A stretch of 64,000 nucleotides of DNA from Prototheca cutis. Its lineage: Eukaryota; Chlorophyta; Trebouxiophyceae; Chlorellales; Chlorellaceae. Made by a program: the position numbers and the translations under genes. The stretch's first letter is position 1. Every line of letters begins with the position of its first letter. The notes below the pieces were generated by a model, which saw nothing but the letters and a program-made list of their open reading frames with translations, did not search any database and was not told where the DNA came from. The stretch lies in the NCBI GenBank assembly GCA_002897115.2, contig BCIH01000002.1:515400-579399 (forward strand), read 5' to 3'. Of this stretch, positions 62,223 to 64,000 are shown piece by piece.

Positions 62223-63424
62223 ATGCAGACGACGGAGCCCGAGACGTTGCGCGAGGAGATTTTGAAGCACAGGTGAGCTGTCCGTGCCTGGGGCCGAGGG
62301 GCCCGGAGAGGTTCTTCCAACAGCTGCAGTGGCCATGAAAGCAGAGCAATGACTGTTTGGATGCATCCATCTTACAGATCGAGCATCACGGAGGCCACTC
62401 GCAGCTTTTCCATTCCGGCGTATGGCGGCGACGACGAAGGGACGACGCCCCAGCCGGGTGCTCGGACCCTGCGTTTCTCCAGCGCTGACGCCGAGACCCC
62501 GGGCCCAGCCCCAGATGACCTCTCTCCCACCCTGGAGGACGTGATACTGTACCGCAATCCCTTGCTTAGCGGTGTGGTCTTCCTGTCGGGCATGCTGATT
62601 TTAAGTCTGGGCCATTTCCTCCTGTCGGGCGGGCACGGCTGGAAGCTGCTGCCCACCGTGTCACAGGCCGCGATGTGCCTGCTGGGCATCAATTTCATCC
62701 GCGGTCTCCTCATCCGGGGCTGGACCGGCAACCTGGCAGGCGGTGCGGGCGCGGCAGCGGTGGCCGCTGCCGCGGCTGCGGGGGTCCGCTGGCTGGCTGC
62801 CGCCCATGACGCCTACCTCACAGGTCAAGACCCGGCCCGCAGCCTGCGTGTCGTCATCCTGCTCGCGGGCCTCACCTGGGCAGGCCAGGTGCTGAGGTGA
62901 GGAATTCACTCTGGTAACATCGCAGTGATGAGAGCGACATCCACATAGTCCTCTAACAAATAAACAAAGCATGAAGCTCACCCCCTCTCCCTAAAATGTC
63001 CTCCCGCAGCATTTGGACAACAATCACGGTGGCCTTTGTGGCGGCATTCACGGTTCCTGTTGCGTGGGTGGCATATGAGTCGACCCTTGTTAGCATGGCG
63101 GCCACCGTGCACGATGCCGTGGCGTCCCGGTGGCGGGGCCTGGGCCTGAACCGCCGGGCGCGGGCCGTGGGCGTGTTGGTCGTGCTTGGCGCGCTGTGGG
63201 CACTGACGGGCTGGGCTAGCCGGGCCGTGGGGCTGCTCGCCGGTGCGCTGGCCGTCAAGTCGCAGCTGCGCCCGGCCGAGCTGGAGGCCCTCGCTGCCCG
63301 CGCCGAGCCGTACACCCAATCGGTCCGCAAACAGGCGGCCAGGTTCAGTCGCGCTGCAGCCGGGTTTGCCAGCTCCCGCCTCGGCGTGCCCAGCGCCATG
63401 AAGCCCCCACGCGCCGTCAACTGA
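62223..63424 (+). CDS. Reticulon family protein
   Basis: Three exons, 62223-62272, 62378-62896 and 63010-63424, encode 327 residues. Reticulons insert two long hydrophobic hairpins into the ER membrane and curve it into tubules. The reticulon homology domain starts after a polar N-terminus at LEDVILYRNPLLSGVVFLSG; the first hairpin follows, then an Ala-rich linker segment, and the second hairpin is TITVAFVAAFTVPVAWVAYE, a very typical reticulon sequence. The gene has an added Ala/Leu-rich segment after the second hairpin (VLVVLGALWALTGWAS), then a basic, helical tail ending MKPPRAVN. Junctions keep frame (phases 2 and 2). No ER retrieval motif at the C-terminus. Confidence 0.9.
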
Positions 63425-63884
63425 TTGAGAAAAAATGATGGCGTTCGCTGTTTAGAGGGCCGAAAATCTCGGCCACCACCGTTGCTGTTGCCGGGTGTTT
63501 GCTGTCGTCGTGCTATGGCCCGTCCGGACCTCGCATTGCCTGCGTTTGTGTTTGCTGCTCCGGGATGATACTGTATGCTAGCGTCAATCCAATCCACGAG
63601 GGAAGCAGAGTGGTGGTGATCCAGGGGGTTGACCGGCAATCAGTCCGGTTATTCTTGGTGTTACGCACTAGAAACCCACTCCGTTCAGTGCTGCTGGTCT
63701 GAGCGCCACTAACGCCAGTCATTGGCAACAGCAACGGCTGTCATCGGGATGCAGCGCACCTGATGCGCTGAGCATTTCTGCAGTCCAGGTCAACCGCGGT
63801 CAGCCACAGGCACCCACTGGTGCATTTGCTTTGTGCTGCTTTTAGCAATCAATCTTACACATCTGGAACTGACCAACCAGCCAT
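63425..63884. other. Convergent intergenic region reticulon / CWC15
   Basis: 460 bp between two convergent stops, no gene visible. TGTAA on the minus strand at 63859-63855 lies 26 nt past the CWC15 stop. Confidence 0.5.
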
Positions 63885-64000
63885 TCACCNGACGTATTTT
63901 TCGAGGAAGCGGCGGTGGAAATCGCTGCGGATGGTGTCGTTGATGAAGCGGCGCTGCGCCTTGGGCTCGCCACGGGTCTGGTTCCGGAACACGACGTCAT
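63885..64000 (-). CDS. CWC15: Spliceosome-associated protein CWC15, C-terminal end
   Basis: Partial: the window ends inside the gene. The visible 38 residues read DDVVFRNQTRGEPKAQRRFI then NDTIRSDFHRRFLEKYV, followed by one residue of uncertain identity (codon NGG) and a TGA stop. This is the highly conserved C-terminus of CWC15/Cwf15 (human: DDVVFKN, RFVNDTLRSEFHKKFMEKY). CWC15 is a component of the PRP19-related activated spliceosome. The region is one uninterrupted reading frame. The N at 63890 is in the last codon. Confidence 0.87.
   Translation of the reverse strand, partial: DVVFRNQTRGEPKAQRRFINDTIRSDFHRRFLEKYVX

Overview
The window looks like nuclear DNA of a green alga, probably a compact, GC-rich trebouxiophyte of the Chlorella/Auxenochlorella kind; the genus is inference. 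The genes are split by many short introns, the protein families include plant-type ones (a PHS1-type kinase-phosphatase, a KT/UXT-type nucleotide-sugar transporter, MED15), and several genes have TGTAA, the usual green-algal polyadenylation signal, just past the stop. There are isolated N bases and one 100-N gap, so this is a draft assembly. I see no rRNA, tRNA, CRISPR array or intact transposon.

Layout, left to right: the end of DPM3 (+); a thioredoxin-PUB protein (+) only 20 nt after it; bL36m (-); PYROXD1 (+); a PHS1-like tubulin kinase/phosphatase (-); dymeclin (+); tRNA pseudouridine synthase PUS3 (-); Sm protein F (+); TAF5 (-); a 2.1 kb unassigned stretch; a nucleotide-sugar transporter (+); a 13.9 kb VPS13-like lipid-transfer gene (-); MED15 (-); an unrecognised 235-residue protein (-); an ethanolamine/choline phosphotransferase (+); ZC3H15/DFRP1 (+); a tiny complex I B9-like subunit (-); a RING-containing SNF2 helicase (+); a PfkB sugar kinase (-); an unresolved locus (+); a reticulon (+); and the end of spliceosomal CWC15 (-) at the right edge. 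Strand alternates at most boundaries, giving head-to-head starts 0.3-0.5 kb apart and tail-to-tail stops often 0.1-0.3 kb apart.

The genes are core housekeeping functions: ER glycosylation and lipid synthesis (DPM3, EPT, reticulon, VPS13, dymeclin, sugar transporter), RNA processing and translation (PUS3, SmF, CWC15, ZC3H15, bL36m, PYROXD1), and transcription or chromatin (TAF5, MED15, SNF2-RING). No biosynthetic cluster or defence island is visible.

The most notable signals concern gene expression: a likely dicistronic DPM3/thioredoxin-PUB unit, an unusually high share of GC-AG introns (about eight of roughly 75 placed), and strand-polarised low-complexity tracts inside introns (G, TG or TnGn near donors, poly-C near acceptors). 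Exon boundaries were read by eye from splice consensus, reading-frame continuity and family similarity; no database search was run.
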